From Ancylobacter sp. WKF20 (GTDB lineage: Bacteria; Pseudomonadota; Alphaproteobacteria; Rhizobiales; Xanthobacteraceae): a stretch of 64,000 nucleotides of DNA. Positions 7,811-16,274 of this stretch are shown here, piece by piece. The notes beneath the pieces were generated by a model that saw only the letters and a list, made by a program, of their open reading frames with translations, was not told the DNA's origin and did no database searches. Position 1 is the first letter of the stretch. The number at the start of each line of letters is the position of its first letter. The stretch covers positions 1,736,001 to 1,800,000 of the forward strand of contig NZ_CP121679.1 in assembly GCF_029760895.1 (NCBI RefSeq), given 5' to 3'. The position numbers and the translations under genes were made by a program.

Positions 7811-9235
7811 ATGATTCAGGAACCGCCGCCCCTCGTCGTCGAGATCGCCTTTCAGGAGCCGTGGCTTGCCGCGCGGCGGCTGGCGGGGGATGACGCGCGC
7901 GCCAGCGGGCTGGTCTTCCTCGACAGCGCGATGACCCATCCCCTGCTCGGGCGCTGGTCCTATGTGATGGCGCGCCCCTTCGGCCGCTTCACGGTGGAAG
8001 ACGGCGTGCCGCGCTGGGATGGCGAGCGCCAGAGCGGCGCGCCGCTCGAGGTTCTGCGGGAGCGTCTCGCCCGCCATGCCCAGCCGCGCCTGCCGGGCGG
8101 AGCCGGGTTTCAGGCCGGGGCGGCCGGCTATCTCGCCTATGAAGCGGGCCGCCTGTTCGACCGCTTTCCCACCGCGCAGGCCGAGGCGGGCGAAGGCCCG
8201 GAAATCGACCTTGGCTTCTACGATGTAGTGCTGGCCTTCGACATGGCGGCCAGCCGCGCCTACCTCATCTCCACCGGCTGGCCGGAAAGCGAGCCCGCCC
8301 GCCGGGCGAAGCGGGCGCGCGAGCGGCTGGCGGAGGTGAGCGAGCAGCTCACGACACCTCCGTCTCCCCTCGGGCCGCCGGTGACGGCGACCGACTGGCG
8401 CTCCAATTTCGACGCGGCGCGCTATCAGGAGGCCGTGGCTGAGGTCATCGCCTATATCCGCGCCGGCGACATCTTCCAGGCGAACTTCACCCAGCGATTC
8501 GAGGCACGGCTGGCGAGCGCCGGCGGTGCGCTTGATCCGCTGCGGCTCTACGACCAGCTGCGCCGCGCCAACCCAGCCACCTTCGCCGCGCTCATCATCG
8601 GCGCGGAGCGGACCATCGCCTCCTCCTCGCCCGAGCGCTTCGTGAAGCTTACTGGCCGTGAGGTCGAGACGCGCCCGATCAAGGGCACGGTGCCGCGCTC
8701 CGTGGAGCCGACGCTCGACGCCTTTCGCGGCCGGGAACTGACGGCGAGCGAGAAGGACCGCGCCGAGAATGTGATGATCGTCGACCTGCTGCGCAACGAT
8801 CTCTCGCGCGTCTGCCGGCCCGGCACGGTGAAGGTGCCGCGCCTGTGCGGGCTGGAGACCTATGCCAATGTGCATCACCTCGTCTCCGTGGTGACCGGCA
8901 CGCTGGCCGAGGGACGCGACGGGCTCGACCTCACCGCCGCCTCCTTCCCCGGCGGTTCGATCACCGGCGCGCCGAAGATCCGCGCCATGGAGATCATCCG
9001 CGAGCTGGAGGGGCGCCCGCGCGGCGTCTATTGCGGCTCCATCGGCTATATCGGCTTTGACGGCGCGATGGACTTCAACATCGCCATCCGCACCGTGACG
9101 GTGGAGAAGGATGTCGCGAGCTTCGGGGTCGGCGGGGGCATCACCACCCTGTCCGATCCCGCGGCCGAACATGCCGAGAGCCTGACCAAGGCCGAGCGGC
9201 TGTTCCGCGCCTTCCGGCCGGAGGCGGGCGCATGA
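7811..9235 (+). CDS. pabB: Aminodeoxychorismate synthase component I
   Basis: A 474-residue chorismate-binding enzyme that, with PabA, converts chorismate and glutamine to 4-amino-4-deoxychorismate for folate synthesis. The diagnostic PIKGT at residues 289-293 (the Lys attacks chorismate C2) distinguishes it from anthranilate synthase, which has PIAGT. Other signatures are AGDIFQANFTQRF (218-230) and SITGAPKIRAMEII near 384. The last bases form ATGA with the pabA start, so translation is coupled. Confidence 0.95.
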   Translation: MIQEPPPLVVEIAFQEPWLAARRLAGDDARASGLVFLDSAMTHPLLGRWSYVMARPFGRFTVEDGVPRWDGERQSGAPLEVLRERLARHAQPRLPGGAGFQAGAAGYLAYEAGRLFDRFPTAQAEAGEGPEIDLGFYDVVLAFDMAASRAYLISTGWPESEPARRAKRARERLAEVSEQLTTPPSPLGPPVTATDWRSNFDAARYQEAVAEVIAYIRAGDIFQANFTQRFEARLASAGGALDPLRLYDQLRRANPATFAALIIGAERTIASSSPERFVKLTGREVETRPIKGTVPRSVEPTLDAFRGRELTASEKDRAENVMIVDLLRNDLSRVCRPGTVKVPRLCGLETYANVHHLVSVVTGTLAEGRDGLDLTAASFPGGSITGAPKIRAMEIIRELEGRPRGVYCGSIGYIGFDGAMDFNIAIRTVTVEKDVASFGVGGGITTLSDPAAEHAESLTKAERLFRAFRPEAGA

Positions 9236-9933
9236 TCCTGCTCATCGACAATTATGACAGCTTCGTCTTCAACGTGGCGCGCTACCTCACCGAGCTGGGG
9301 GCTGAGGTCGAGGTGGCCCGCAATGACGCGCTGGATGTCGCCACCATCGCCCTCATGAAGCCGGAGGCGCTGGTGATTTCCCCCGGCCCCTGCTCCCCCA
9401 ATGAAGCCGGCGTGTCGCTGGAGGCGGTGCGCGCGCTCTCCGGCACGCTGCCGATCCTCGGCATCTGCCTCGGCCATCAATGCATCGGCCAGGCCTTTGG
9501 CGGGCGGGTGGTGCGGGCCAAGGAGCCGATGCATGGGCGCGCCTCGCAGGTCCGCCATCGCGGCACCGACGTGTTCGCCGGCCTGCCCTCCCCCCTTCCC
9601 GCCGGGCGCTACCATTCGCTGGCGGTGGAGCTGGATGAGGGCTCGCCGCTCACCGCCACCGCCTGGGCCGAGGATGGCGAGATCATGGGCCTCGCCCATC
9701 GCGAGCACCCGACCTTCGGCGTGCAGTTCCACCCCGAATCCGTGCTGACCGGGCCGGGCTATGAGATTCTCGGCAACTTCCTCGATCTTGCCGGCGTCAC
9801 CCGCCGGGCGCTGGCGGTCGAACGGGCGGCGGAGGACGCGCCCGGCCGCTACCCGCCCTTGCTCGCCCCCGCCGCGCTGACGACGCCGGATTGGGCCAAG
9901 GTGTGGCCGGCGCGCTGGGACAGCGAACGGTGA
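9232..9933 (+). CDS. pabA: Aminodeoxychorismate synthase component II (glutamine amidotransferase)
   Basis: A 233-residue class I glutaminase that supplies ammonia to PabB. The nucleophile is C79 in GICLGHQCIG; the His/Glu pair is H167 and E169 in FHPES. The start is LLIDNYDSFVFN, shared with TrpG. It starts inside the pabB stop (ATGA) and ends inside the start of the next gene (GTGA). Pairing with a PIKGT-type PabB and a class IV aminotransferase favours the folate over the tryptophan role, although TrpG/PabA proteins can serve both. The C-terminal 40 residues extend past the usual end of the domain. Confidence 0.93.
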   Translation: MILLIDNYDSFVFNVARYLTELGAEVEVARNDALDVATIALMKPEALVISPGPCSPNEAGVSLEAVRALSGTLPILGICLGHQCIGQAFGGRVVRAKEPMHGRASQVRHRGTDVFAGLPSPLPAGRYHSLAVELDEGSPLTATAWAEDGEIMGLAHREHPTFGVQFHPESVLTGPGYEILGNFLDLAGVTRRALAVERAAEDAPGRYPPLLAPAALTTPDWAKVWPARWDSER

Positions 9934-10721
9934 GCGCCACCCTCTCCAGCGAGGACCGCGGCTTCACGCTCGGCGACGGCGTGTTTGATACGGCGCTCGT
10001 GCTCGACGGGCGGATGCTGGCGCGCGAGCGCCATGTCGGGCGGCTCATGGCGGCGACGGACGTGATCGGCATCGAGGTGGCGCGCGGGGCGGTGGAGAGC
10101 GCCATAGACGCCGCGCTGACGGGCGCGCCGATGATCCTGCGCACCACGGTGACGCGCGGTATCGCGGCGCGCGGGCTGTGGCCGGCGAGCACGGGCGCGC
10201 CGACCGTGGTGACGGCGACGGCACCCTGGAGCCCGGCGCTGATCGGCCAGCCGGCGCGGCTCATCACCGCGACGGGGCGGCGCAACGAATTCTCACCGAC
10301 GGCGAATTTGAAGACGCTCGGCTATCTCGACCACATCCTCGCCGCCCGCGAGGCGGCGCAGGCGGGCGTGGACGACGCGCTGATCCTCAACACGCGGGGC
10401 AACGTCGCCTGCGCGACCATCGGCAATGTCGTGGCCGTCATCGGTGATGCGCTGGTGACGCCGGCACTCCATGAGGGCTGCCTGCCGGGGATCGTCCGCA
10501 CGCTGCTGATCGAGGCCGCGCCGGCACTCGGCCTCGCGGTGGAGGAGCGCGCGCTGGCCCCACGCGAGCTGGCGGATGCGCGGGCGGTGTTCCTCACCAA
10601 TTCCGTCCGGCTGATCCGGCCGGTGACGGCGCTGGACGGGGCCGAGCTGGCGCGGGCGCCCGATATCGAGGCCGCGCTGCTCGCGGCACTGCGGGCCGCG
10701 CTGGGCATGCCCAAGGCCTGA
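9930..10721 (+). CDS. Class IV aminotransferase, probable 4-amino-4-deoxychorismate lyase
   Basis: A PLP enzyme of 263 residues if it starts at the GTG at 9930, whose GTGA overlaps the pabA stop. Its position after pabB-pabA suggests ADC lyase (PabC), giving 4-aminobenzoate and pyruvate. The fold-type IV opening RGFTLGDGVF (10-19) is present and the PLP lysine should be K128 in NLKTLGYLDH. The conserved Glu that contacts the PLP ring nitrogen (usual pattern V-x-E-x-x-x-x-N) is replaced by C161 in VACATIGN. The N-terminus lacks the first strand usual in the family. D-amino acid or branched-chain aminotransferase remains possible. Confidence 0.85.
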   Translation: MSATLSSEDRGFTLGDGVFDTALVLDGRMLARERHVGRLMAATDVIGIEVARGAVESAIDAALTGAPMILRTTVTRGIAARGLWPASTGAPTVVTATAPWSPALIGQPARLITATGRRNEFSPTANLKTLGYLDHILAAREAAQAGVDDALILNTRGNVACATIGNVVAVIGDALVTPALHEGCLPGIVRTLLIEAAPALGLAVEERALAPRELADARAVFLTNSVRLIRPVTALDGAELARAPDIEAALLAALRAALGMPKA

Positions 10722-10738
10722 GCGGCGCTCCCGCCGGA

Positions 10739-11476
10739 TCAATGCACCGCCGGCAGGTTGAGCGCGGTCCATTCGGTACGCGGGATGGACGGGCCGACGC
10801 GGAAGGCGAAGCCGGTCACCGTGCGCCGGGCGGCATCGAGCTCGCAGCGATAGGACAGTTCGAACCAGTCCGCCCCCGCGCGGAAGGCGCTGCCCGCCGC
10901 GACGAAAACGCCGTTCTCCCAATGCGGATCGGACAGGGCGTAGTCCACCAGCCGATCCGGTTGGAAGCGGTGCTGCCAGGCATGGATCTGCTCCATCGCC
11001 TCGAAATCGCAGAGCTGGGCGATGCGCTCCTCATCCGCAAGGGTGGTCATCTGCTGCCGCAGCCGCCGGTTCTTCGGGCTGGCGAGCGCGTCGCCGGAGA
11101 GCATGCGGCTCGGGCGCACCGTGTCATCGGGCGCCACGCCCGGCGCCGGGCGGGCGGCGGGTGCGGCAGGCACTGGGGCGTCCACTTGGGCGGGGATGCT
11201 CGCCTCCGAAGGAGCGGCGCTGGTCGTGAGCGGCGAGGCGGGAGCGGAAGGATGCAGCGCGTCGAAATCGCGGGCGCTGATCACCTCGGTCTCCAGCGCC
11301 GGCGGCTCGGGCGGCTCCATCAGCGGCTCGACCACGCGCAGCAGCAGCGCGCCGATCACCATGAGATGCAGCACCACCGCGCCGAGAAGTGGCAGGGAGG
11401 AGGTCGCGCGCGCCCGCGGCGGCCGGACGGTCTCCCGGGCCGGCAGCACCACCTCGGGAGTGGAAAGCGTCGTCAT
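10739..11476 (-). CDS. DUF930 domain-containing membrane-anchored protein
   Basis: A 245-residue protein with one membrane segment at about residues 27-47, a Pro/Ala-rich linker (50-125) and a C-terminal DUF930 domain (about 135-245) containing ICDFEAMEQ-like and WFELSYRCELDA motifs. The layout resembles TonB-like anchored periplasmic proteins, but the fold and role are unknown. DUF930 proteins are mainly known from Hyphomicrobiales. It is convergent with the pab operon, 17 bases apart. Confidence 0.82.
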   Translation of the reverse strand: MTTLSTPEVVLPARETVRPPRARATSSLPLLGAVVLHLMVIGALLLRVVEPLMEPPEPPALETEVISARDFDALHPSAPASPLTTSAAPSEASIPAQVDAPVPAAPAARPAPGVAPDDTVRPSRMLSGDALASPKNRRLRQQMTTLADEERIAQLCDFEAMEQIHAWQHRFQPDRLVDYALSDPHWENGVFVAAGSAFRAGADWFELSYRCELDAARRTVTGFAFRVGPSIPRTEWTALNLPAVH

Positions 11477-11537
11477 GGGGCGCGGAGCGGCATTGGCGTG
11501 TCGGATAAGCTAGCCATCCACGCCCCGGCGGGCAGGA

Positions 11538-12620
11538 TTATGGCGGCGCCGCCTGAAGAATGGCCGCCAGCAGCCGCAGCAGCTCCGACCCGCGCACCTT
11601 GCGCCCGCCTCCGCGCCATTCGGTGGTGACGGCGACCACGACGCCGCGCGCCGGCACGATGGCGATCATCTGCCCGCCAAAGCCGGCGGCATAGGCGGCG
11701 CCCGGCCCGAAGGCGTCGGGCGGCGGCACCCACCAGAGATAACCATAGCCCTGCCGGCTGCGGTCGCTGTGCGACCAGGCGGTGGTCGAGGCTTCCACCC
11801 AATCGGCCGGCACGATGGACTGCCCGGCCCAGTTGCCCTTGTCGAGATAGAGCTGCCCGAACCGCGCGGCATCGCGGGCGCTGAGGCGGAAAGGATAGGC
11901 CGGGTGCTCGGAGGCCGGCTCGCTGACATAGCGCCCATCGGCGGCGGTGAAGTCCTGCATGCCGATGGGGCGGGCGATCCGGCGCTCGAAGCCGGTGAAG
12001 ATGTCCTCGCCCGTCGCCCGGCGCCAGATGGTGCCGAGGGCGTTGAAATCCCAGTTGTTGTAGAACCAGAAACTACCCGGCGGGTGGCTGCCGCGCGCCG
12101 GGCGGTCACGCTTCATCGGCGCCGTCTCATGTGCGGCAGGGTGGTAGATGCCCGAGCGCGCCATCAACAGGTCGCGCAGCGTGGCCTGCCGCTCCTCATC
12201 GGTGAGCGCGGGCGGCACGTCGTCAATGCCGAGATCGGCGAGGGTAGCGTCCAGCGCGAGACGGCCCTCGGCCACCGCGATGCCGATCAACGCGCCGAGC
12301 AGGCTCTTGCGCACCGAGGCGACATCGACCTTGCGGGCCACCTCGCCCCAGCCGGCAACCGGACGCCCGTGCTGGAGCACGACGACCGCCGTGGTGCCGA
12401 GCCGGACCGCCTGCGCCTGCGCCGCCGCCAGCCCCGAGGCCGACCAGCCGTTCGAAGCCGTCGGCCCGAAGCTGGCAAGTGAATTGCCGGCCAGCGGATC
12501 CATGCCCGCCAGCGGTGAGCCGGCCAGCGCGGTGAGCACCGGCCCGGCCCCGACAGCGCCGCCCGCGAGCCGCGCCGCCATGACCAGCAGCGCCCGCCGC
12601 GCGAGCGGGCGCCCGGCCAT
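11538..12620 (-). CDS. Serine hydrolase of the beta-lactamase / class C fold
   Basis: A 360-residue protein with an N-terminal hydrophobic, arginine-led export signal (1-35) and a beta-lactamase-like domain. Catalytic motifs are S102-V-R-K105 (SxxK) and Y187-N-N189 (YxN). A glycine-rich GFGGQ near the end stands where KTG is found in penicillin-binding proteins. Such proteins act as esterases, D-amino-acid hydrolases or 6-aminohexanoate-type hydrolases; true beta-lactamase activity is unlikely to be the main role. The start at 12620 lies five bases after the leuA stop, so it is probably the second gene of the leuA transcript, an odd partner. Confidence 0.85.
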   Translation of the reverse strand: MAGRPLARRALLVMAARLAGGAVGAGPVLTALAGSPLAGMDPLAGNSLASFGPTASNGWSASGLAAAQAQAVRLGTTAVVVLQHGRPVAGWGEVARKVDVASVRKSLLGALIGIAVAEGRLALDATLADLGIDDVPPALTDEERQATLRDLLMARSGIYHPAAHETAPMKRDRPARGSHPPGSFWFYNNWDFNALGTIWRRATGEDIFTGFERRIARPIGMQDFTAADGRYVSEPASEHPAYPFRLSARDAARFGQLYLDKGNWAGQSIVPADWVEASTTAWSHSDRSRQGYGYLWWVPPPDAFGPGAAYAAGFGGQMIAIVPARGVVVAVTTEWRGGGRKVRGSELLRLLAAILQAAPP

Positions 12621-12625
12621 GGGCC

Positions 12626-14176
12626 TCACTCCGCCGCGGGCTGGGCCTGCGCGTTGAGGCTGTGGCGCTTGGTCTGCAGCTTGTTGAGCGCGATGATATA
12701 GGCCTGCGCCGAGGCGACCAGCGTGTCCGGATCCGAGCCGCGACCGGTCACCGCCTTGTCGCCCTCTTCCAGCCGCACCGACACTTCCGCCTGCGCGTCC
12801 GTGCCCTCGGTCACCGCGTGGACCTGGTAGAGCGCCAGCTTGGCGGAGTGCGGGACGATCGCCTGGATGCAGTTGAACACCGCGTCCACCGGGCCATTGC
12901 CCTCGCATTCCTCGGTGATGACCTTGCCGTCCACCGCCATCTTCATGGTGGCGCGCTGCGGGCCGTGGCTGCCGGCGATGACGGAGAGCGAGACCAGCTT
13001 CACCCGGTCATGGGCGGCGGCGATCTCGTGATCGACCAGCGCCTCGATGTCCTCGTCATAGACGACCTTCTTGCGGTCGGCCAAATCCTTGAAGCGGGTG
13101 AAGGCGTCGTTCAGCGCGTTCTCGCCCAATTCGTAGCCCAGCGCCTTCAGCTTGTCGCGGAAGGCGGCGCGGCCGGAATGCTTGCCCATCACCAGCGAGG
13201 TCTTGGAAACGCCGACGCTCTCCGGCGTCATGATCTCGTAGGTGGTGGCGTTCTTCAGCATGCCGTCCTGGTGGATGCCGCTCTCATGGGCGAAGGCGTT
13301 CCGGCCGACGATGGCCTTGTTGTACTGCACCGGGAAGGAGGTGACCGCCGAGACGAGCTTGGAGGCGCGGGTGATCATGGTGGCGTCGATGCCAGTCTCG
13401 TAGCGCAGCACATCGTTGCGCACATTGATCGCCATGACGATTTCTTCCAGCGCCGCATTGCCGGCGCGCTCGCCGATGCCGTTCACCGTGCACTCGATCT
13501 GCCGCGCGCCGCCGGCGACGCCGGCCAGCGAGTTGGCGACCGCCATGCCGAGGTCGTTGTGGCAATGGGTGGAGAACACCGCCTTGTCGGCATTCGGCAC
13601 GCGCTCGATCACCGTGCGGAACATCGCCTCATACTCGCCCGGCGTGGCGTAGCCGACCGTGTCGGGCAGGTTGATGGTGGTGGCGCCGGCCTTGATGGCG
13701 ATTTCCACCGCGCGGCACAGGAAGTCGATCTCCGTGCGGGTGGCGTCCTCGGCCGACCACTCGACATTGTCGACATGGCCGCGCGCGCGGGCGACGGAAG
13801 CCGCGATCATCTCCAGCACCGTCTCCGGGTCCTTCTGGAGCTTGTACTTCATGTGCACCGGCGAGGTGGAGATGAAGGTGTGGATGCGCGGGCGGCGGGC
13901 GTGGCGCACCGCGTCGGCGCAGCGGTCGATGTCGCCGGCGGCGGCGCGCGACAGGCCGGCGATCACCGCGTTCTTCGAGCGGCGGGCGATCTCGGCGACG
14001 CTCTCGAAATCACCATTGGAGGCGATGGGGAAGCCGGCCTCGATGATGTCGACGCCCATGGAGTCGAGCAACTCGGCGACTTCCAGCTTCTCCTCGAAGG
14101 TCATGGAGGCGCCGGGGCACTGCTCGCCGTCGCGCAACGTGGTGTCAAAAATGACGACGCGGTTCTTGTCGGACAT
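12626..14176 (-). CDS. leuA: 2-isopropylmalate synthase
   Basis: A 516-residue enzyme that condenses acetyl-CoA with 2-oxoisovalerate, the first committed step to leucine. The catalytic TIM barrel has DTTLRDGEQCPG (11-22) and the metal-binding HCHND (204-208). The C-terminal regulatory domain of about 120 residues that gives leucine feedback inhibition is present. The start ATG at 14176 has the Shine-Dalgarno AGAAGGA eight bases upstream. About 95 bases upstream is a leucine-rich leader peptide, so expression is probably attenuated by leucine supply. Confidence 0.96.
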   Translation of the reverse strand: MSDKNRVVIFDTTLRDGEQCPGASMTFEEKLEVAELLDSMGVDIIEAGFPIASNGDFESVAEIARRSKNAVIAGLSRAAAGDIDRCADAVRHARRPRIHTFISTSPVHMKYKLQKDPETVLEMIAASVARARGHVDNVEWSAEDATRTEIDFLCRAVEIAIKAGATTINLPDTVGYATPGEYEAMFRTVIERVPNADKAVFSTHCHNDLGMAVANSLAGVAGGARQIECTVNGIGERAGNAALEEIVMAINVRNDVLRYETGIDATMITRASKLVSAVTSFPVQYNKAIVGRNAFAHESGIHQDGMLKNATTYEIMTPESVGVSKTSLVMGKHSGRAAFRDKLKALGYELGENALNDAFTRFKDLADRKKVVYDEDIEALVDHEIAAAHDRVKLVSLSVIAGSHGPQRATMKMAVDGKVITEECEGNGPVDAVFNCIQAIVPHSAKLALYQVHAVTEGTDAQAEVSVRLEEGDKAVTGRGSDPDTLVASAQAYIIALNKLQTKRHSLNAQAQPAAE

Positions 14177-14269
14177 CGGGGTCTTCCTTCTGGGCGTCCT
14201 GCCGCCGGGTGCCGCTCGGGGCATCGTCCGGTGCAAATCTGGCTGTAGTGCGGATGGTCGCGGCGTCGT

Positions 14270-14311
14270 CCCCTGAGCGCCCAGGCATGATGCCCGGCCG
14301 GCCCTCAGGGG
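14270..14311 (-). promoter_or_regulatory. leuA leader hairpin overlapping the leader-peptide stop codon
   Basis: CCCCTGAG (14311-14304, containing the leader TGA) pairs perfectly with CTCAGGGG (14277-14270). A second inner pairing, GGCAT with ATGCC, lies in the loop. No U-tract follows, so it is not a classic intrinsic terminator. It is placed to respond to ribosome position on the leader. Confidence 0.6.
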
Positions 14312-14409
14312 CGGCTAAGAAGAAGGAGCCCGGACGCAAGGAGAGTCTTCCCGGAAAACCGCAGGGCGGCCGGGTTCGCGGTGCAGCTACGGACGGACGC
14401 AAAGGTCAC
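14305..14409 (-). CDS. Leucine-rich leader peptide upstream of leuA
   Basis: A 34-residue reading frame (GTG at 14409, TGA at 14305-14307) with GAGAG a suitable distance upstream. It contains seven leucines, six clustered near the end as TLLASG and GLLLLS. Their codons are CTC, CTT, CTC, CTT, CTT, CTT, whereas the surrounding genes strongly favour CTG and CTC. Position, size and a Leu-codon cluster just before a strong hairpin are the hallmarks of an attenuation leader for a leucine operon. Attenuation of leuA by leader peptides is established in Proteobacteria; this instance is inferred from sequence. Confidence 0.75.
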   Translation of the reverse strand: MTFASVRSCTANPAALRFSGKTLLASGLLLLSRP

Positions 14410-14444
14410 GGCTCGGCTCTCGCGAGGGTTGCTCTCTGGACAGG

Positions 14445-14473
14445 TTCTTAGCCGAGCGCGGGTAAAACGGCAA
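14445..14473 (-). promoter_or_regulatory. Candidate sigma-70 promoter of the leuA leader transcript
   Basis: On the minus strand TTGCCG (14473-14468), a 17-base spacer and TAAGAA (14450-14445) resemble -35 and -10 boxes (4 of 6 and 3 of 6). The site is about 35 bases before the leader-peptide start. It is weak and supported mainly by position. Confidence 0.3.
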
Positions 14474-14520
14474 GCGCGGCGGTATGCGGCGCGCGACGGC
14501 CGACAGCCTCGCTCCATGCT

Positions 14521-14656
14521 CGTCATCCCGGACGGCCGGGATGACGCCTGAACGTACCGTCATCCCGGACGGCCATAGGCCGATCCGGGATCGCATGCCG
14601 CAGGAGCGGGCAACGATCCCGGGTCTACGCCCTGCGGGCTACGGCCGGGATGGCGG
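14521..14656. repeat. Dispersed palindromic repeat, copy A (half element plus full element)
   Basis: A short perfect inverted repeat CGTCATCCCGG/CCGGGATGACG (14521-14546) is followed by a full copy at 14558-14656. The full copy opens with CGTCATCCCGGACGGCC, has the inner inverted pair GATCCGGGATCG and CGATCCCGGGTCT, and closes with ACGGCCGGGATGGCGG. It lies between the emrB 3' end and the leuA leader. Matching copies are at 27120, 42964 and 56262. Confidence 0.85.
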
Positions 14657-14675
14657 CAACAATGCGCGCCCTGCC

Positions 14676-16250
14676 CTAATGCCCGCCGCCGCCAGCGCCG
14701 GGATTCTTCGGCCGGCTCATCAGCGGGGTGAAGAAGAACAGCAGCACGAACAGCGCGGTCAGCACGAGGAAGACATCGGCGAAGGCCATCACTTCCGCCT
14801 GGATGCGCACCTGGGCGGCCATGGTCTTCAGCGCCGCGCGGTCGGCGTCGGAGCCGAGAGCGGCGAAAGAGCGGGTCATGGCATCCAGCCGCTCGACCGC
14901 CACGCCGCTCGCCCATTGCACATTCTCGTGCAGGCGGGCGAGATGAAGATCCCAGCGGTCGTTCAGCACAGTGTTGATGAGGGCGAGCCCCACCGCGCCG
15001 CCGAGATTGCGCATCAGGTTGAACAGGCCGGAGGCATTCTTGAGCTGCGCCGGCGGCAGCGTGCCGAGCGAGATGTTGTTGATCGGGATCATCGCCATCA
15101 TGATGCCGACGCCGCGCAGGATCTGCGGCATGAGCAGCTCCCAGAAATCCCAGTCCTTGGTCAGCCCCGTCACCTGCCAGGTGCCGAGGGCAAAGGCGAG
15201 GAAGCCGACGCCGATCATGGCGCGCGGGTCCACCTTGGTCATCAACCGGCCAGCAATGGGCGCGCACAGGAACATGGCGAGCCCCGAGACGAACATGGTC
15301 TCGCCGATCATCAGCGCCGAGTAGCCGCGCACGCGGGCGAGATAGAGCGGGTAGAGATAGGTCAGCCCGTAAAGACCGATGCCGACGACGAAGCTGAAGG
15401 CCGAGCCAACCGAGAAATTGCGGTTGGTGAAGGAGCGCAGATCCACCACCGGGTCGCGCGCCATGAAGACGCGGGCGAAGAAGGCGACAGCCGAGACCAC
15501 ACCGACAATGGCGAAGATGAAGATCGCCTCGTCCTGGAACCAGTCATTGGTCGGCCCCTCCTCCAGCACGAATTCGAGGCTGCCAAGGAAGCCCGCCATG
15601 AACAAGAGGCCCCACCAGTCGAAGCGGTCGAGCAGCGAGAAGTCCGGTTCGTCGAAATCCACCAGCGTCGCCGTGGCGATGATGACGAAGATGCCGGGCA
15701 CGATGTTGACGAGGAACAGCCAGTGCCAGGAGAACAGATCGGTGAGATAGCCGCCAATGGTCGGGCCGATGGTCGGGGCGAGCGTGGCGACGAGGCCGAT
15801 CATCGGCGAGACGATGGGCAGCTTGCTGCGCGGGAACACCGAATAGGCGGCGGCGAAGACGGTCGGGATCATGCCGCCGCCGAGGAAGCCCTGCAGCGCG
15901 CGGTAGACGATCATCTCGTTGATCGAGGTCGCCGTCGCGCACATGAAGCTCATCACCGTGAAGCCGGTCGCGGCGGCGACGAACAGCCAGCGCGTGGAGA
16001 GCGCCCGCGACAGGAAACCCGAGAGCGGGATCATGATGACTTCGGCGATGAGATAGCTGGTCTGCACCCAGCTGATCTCGTCCGAGGAGGCGGCAAGGCC
16101 CGCCTGGATCTCGGCCAGCGAAGCCGAGACGATCTGGATGTCCAGGATCGCCATGAACATGCCGAAGACCATGCACAGGAAGGCGATCATGCGCCGCCGC
16201 TCGCGGGCGGCGACGCTTTCCCCGGCGCCGGTGATGACAGCGTCCGACAT
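14676..16250 (-). CDS. DHA2-family MFS multidrug efflux transporter (EmrB-like)
   Basis: A 524-residue, 14-helix inner-membrane proton antiporter. Marks of the family are AILDIQIVSASLAEIQ in helix 1, the STRWLF loop and the YRALQGFLGGGMIPT motif (about 123-137). With the membrane-fusion protein encoded 24 bases upstream it should form an EmrAB-type pump that expels hydrophobic drugs or weak acids across both membranes with an outer-membrane channel encoded elsewhere. The divergent TetR gene and twin operators imply substrate-induced expression. The C-terminus ends in a short Gly-rich tail. Confidence 0.94.
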   Translation of the reverse strand: MSDAVITGAGESVAARERRRMIAFLCMVFGMFMAILDIQIVSASLAEIQAGLAASSDEISWVQTSYLIAEVIMIPLSGFLSRALSTRWLFVAAATGFTVMSFMCATATSINEMIVYRALQGFLGGGMIPTVFAAAYSVFPRSKLPIVSPMIGLVATLAPTIGPTIGGYLTDLFSWHWLFLVNIVPGIFVIIATATLVDFDEPDFSLLDRFDWWGLLFMAGFLGSLEFVLEEGPTNDWFQDEAIFIFAIVGVVSAVAFFARVFMARDPVVDLRSFTNRNFSVGSAFSFVVGIGLYGLTYLYPLYLARVRGYSALMIGETMFVSGLAMFLCAPIAGRLMTKVDPRAMIGVGFLAFALGTWQVTGLTKDWDFWELLMPQILRGVGIMMAMIPINNISLGTLPPAQLKNASGLFNLMRNLGGAVGLALINTVLNDRWDLHLARLHENVQWASGVAVERLDAMTRSFAALGSDADRAALKTMAAQVRIQAEVMAFADVFLVLTALFVLLFFFTPLMSRPKNPGAGGGGH

Positions 16251-16274
16251 GATGGATCCTTATCCGGCGCCCGC

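Noticed and set aside
9232..9933. Reading this gene as trpG of an anthranilate synthase
   Set aside because: The adjacent component I has PIKGT, not PIAGT, and a class IV aminotransferase follows. Dual use cannot be excluded.
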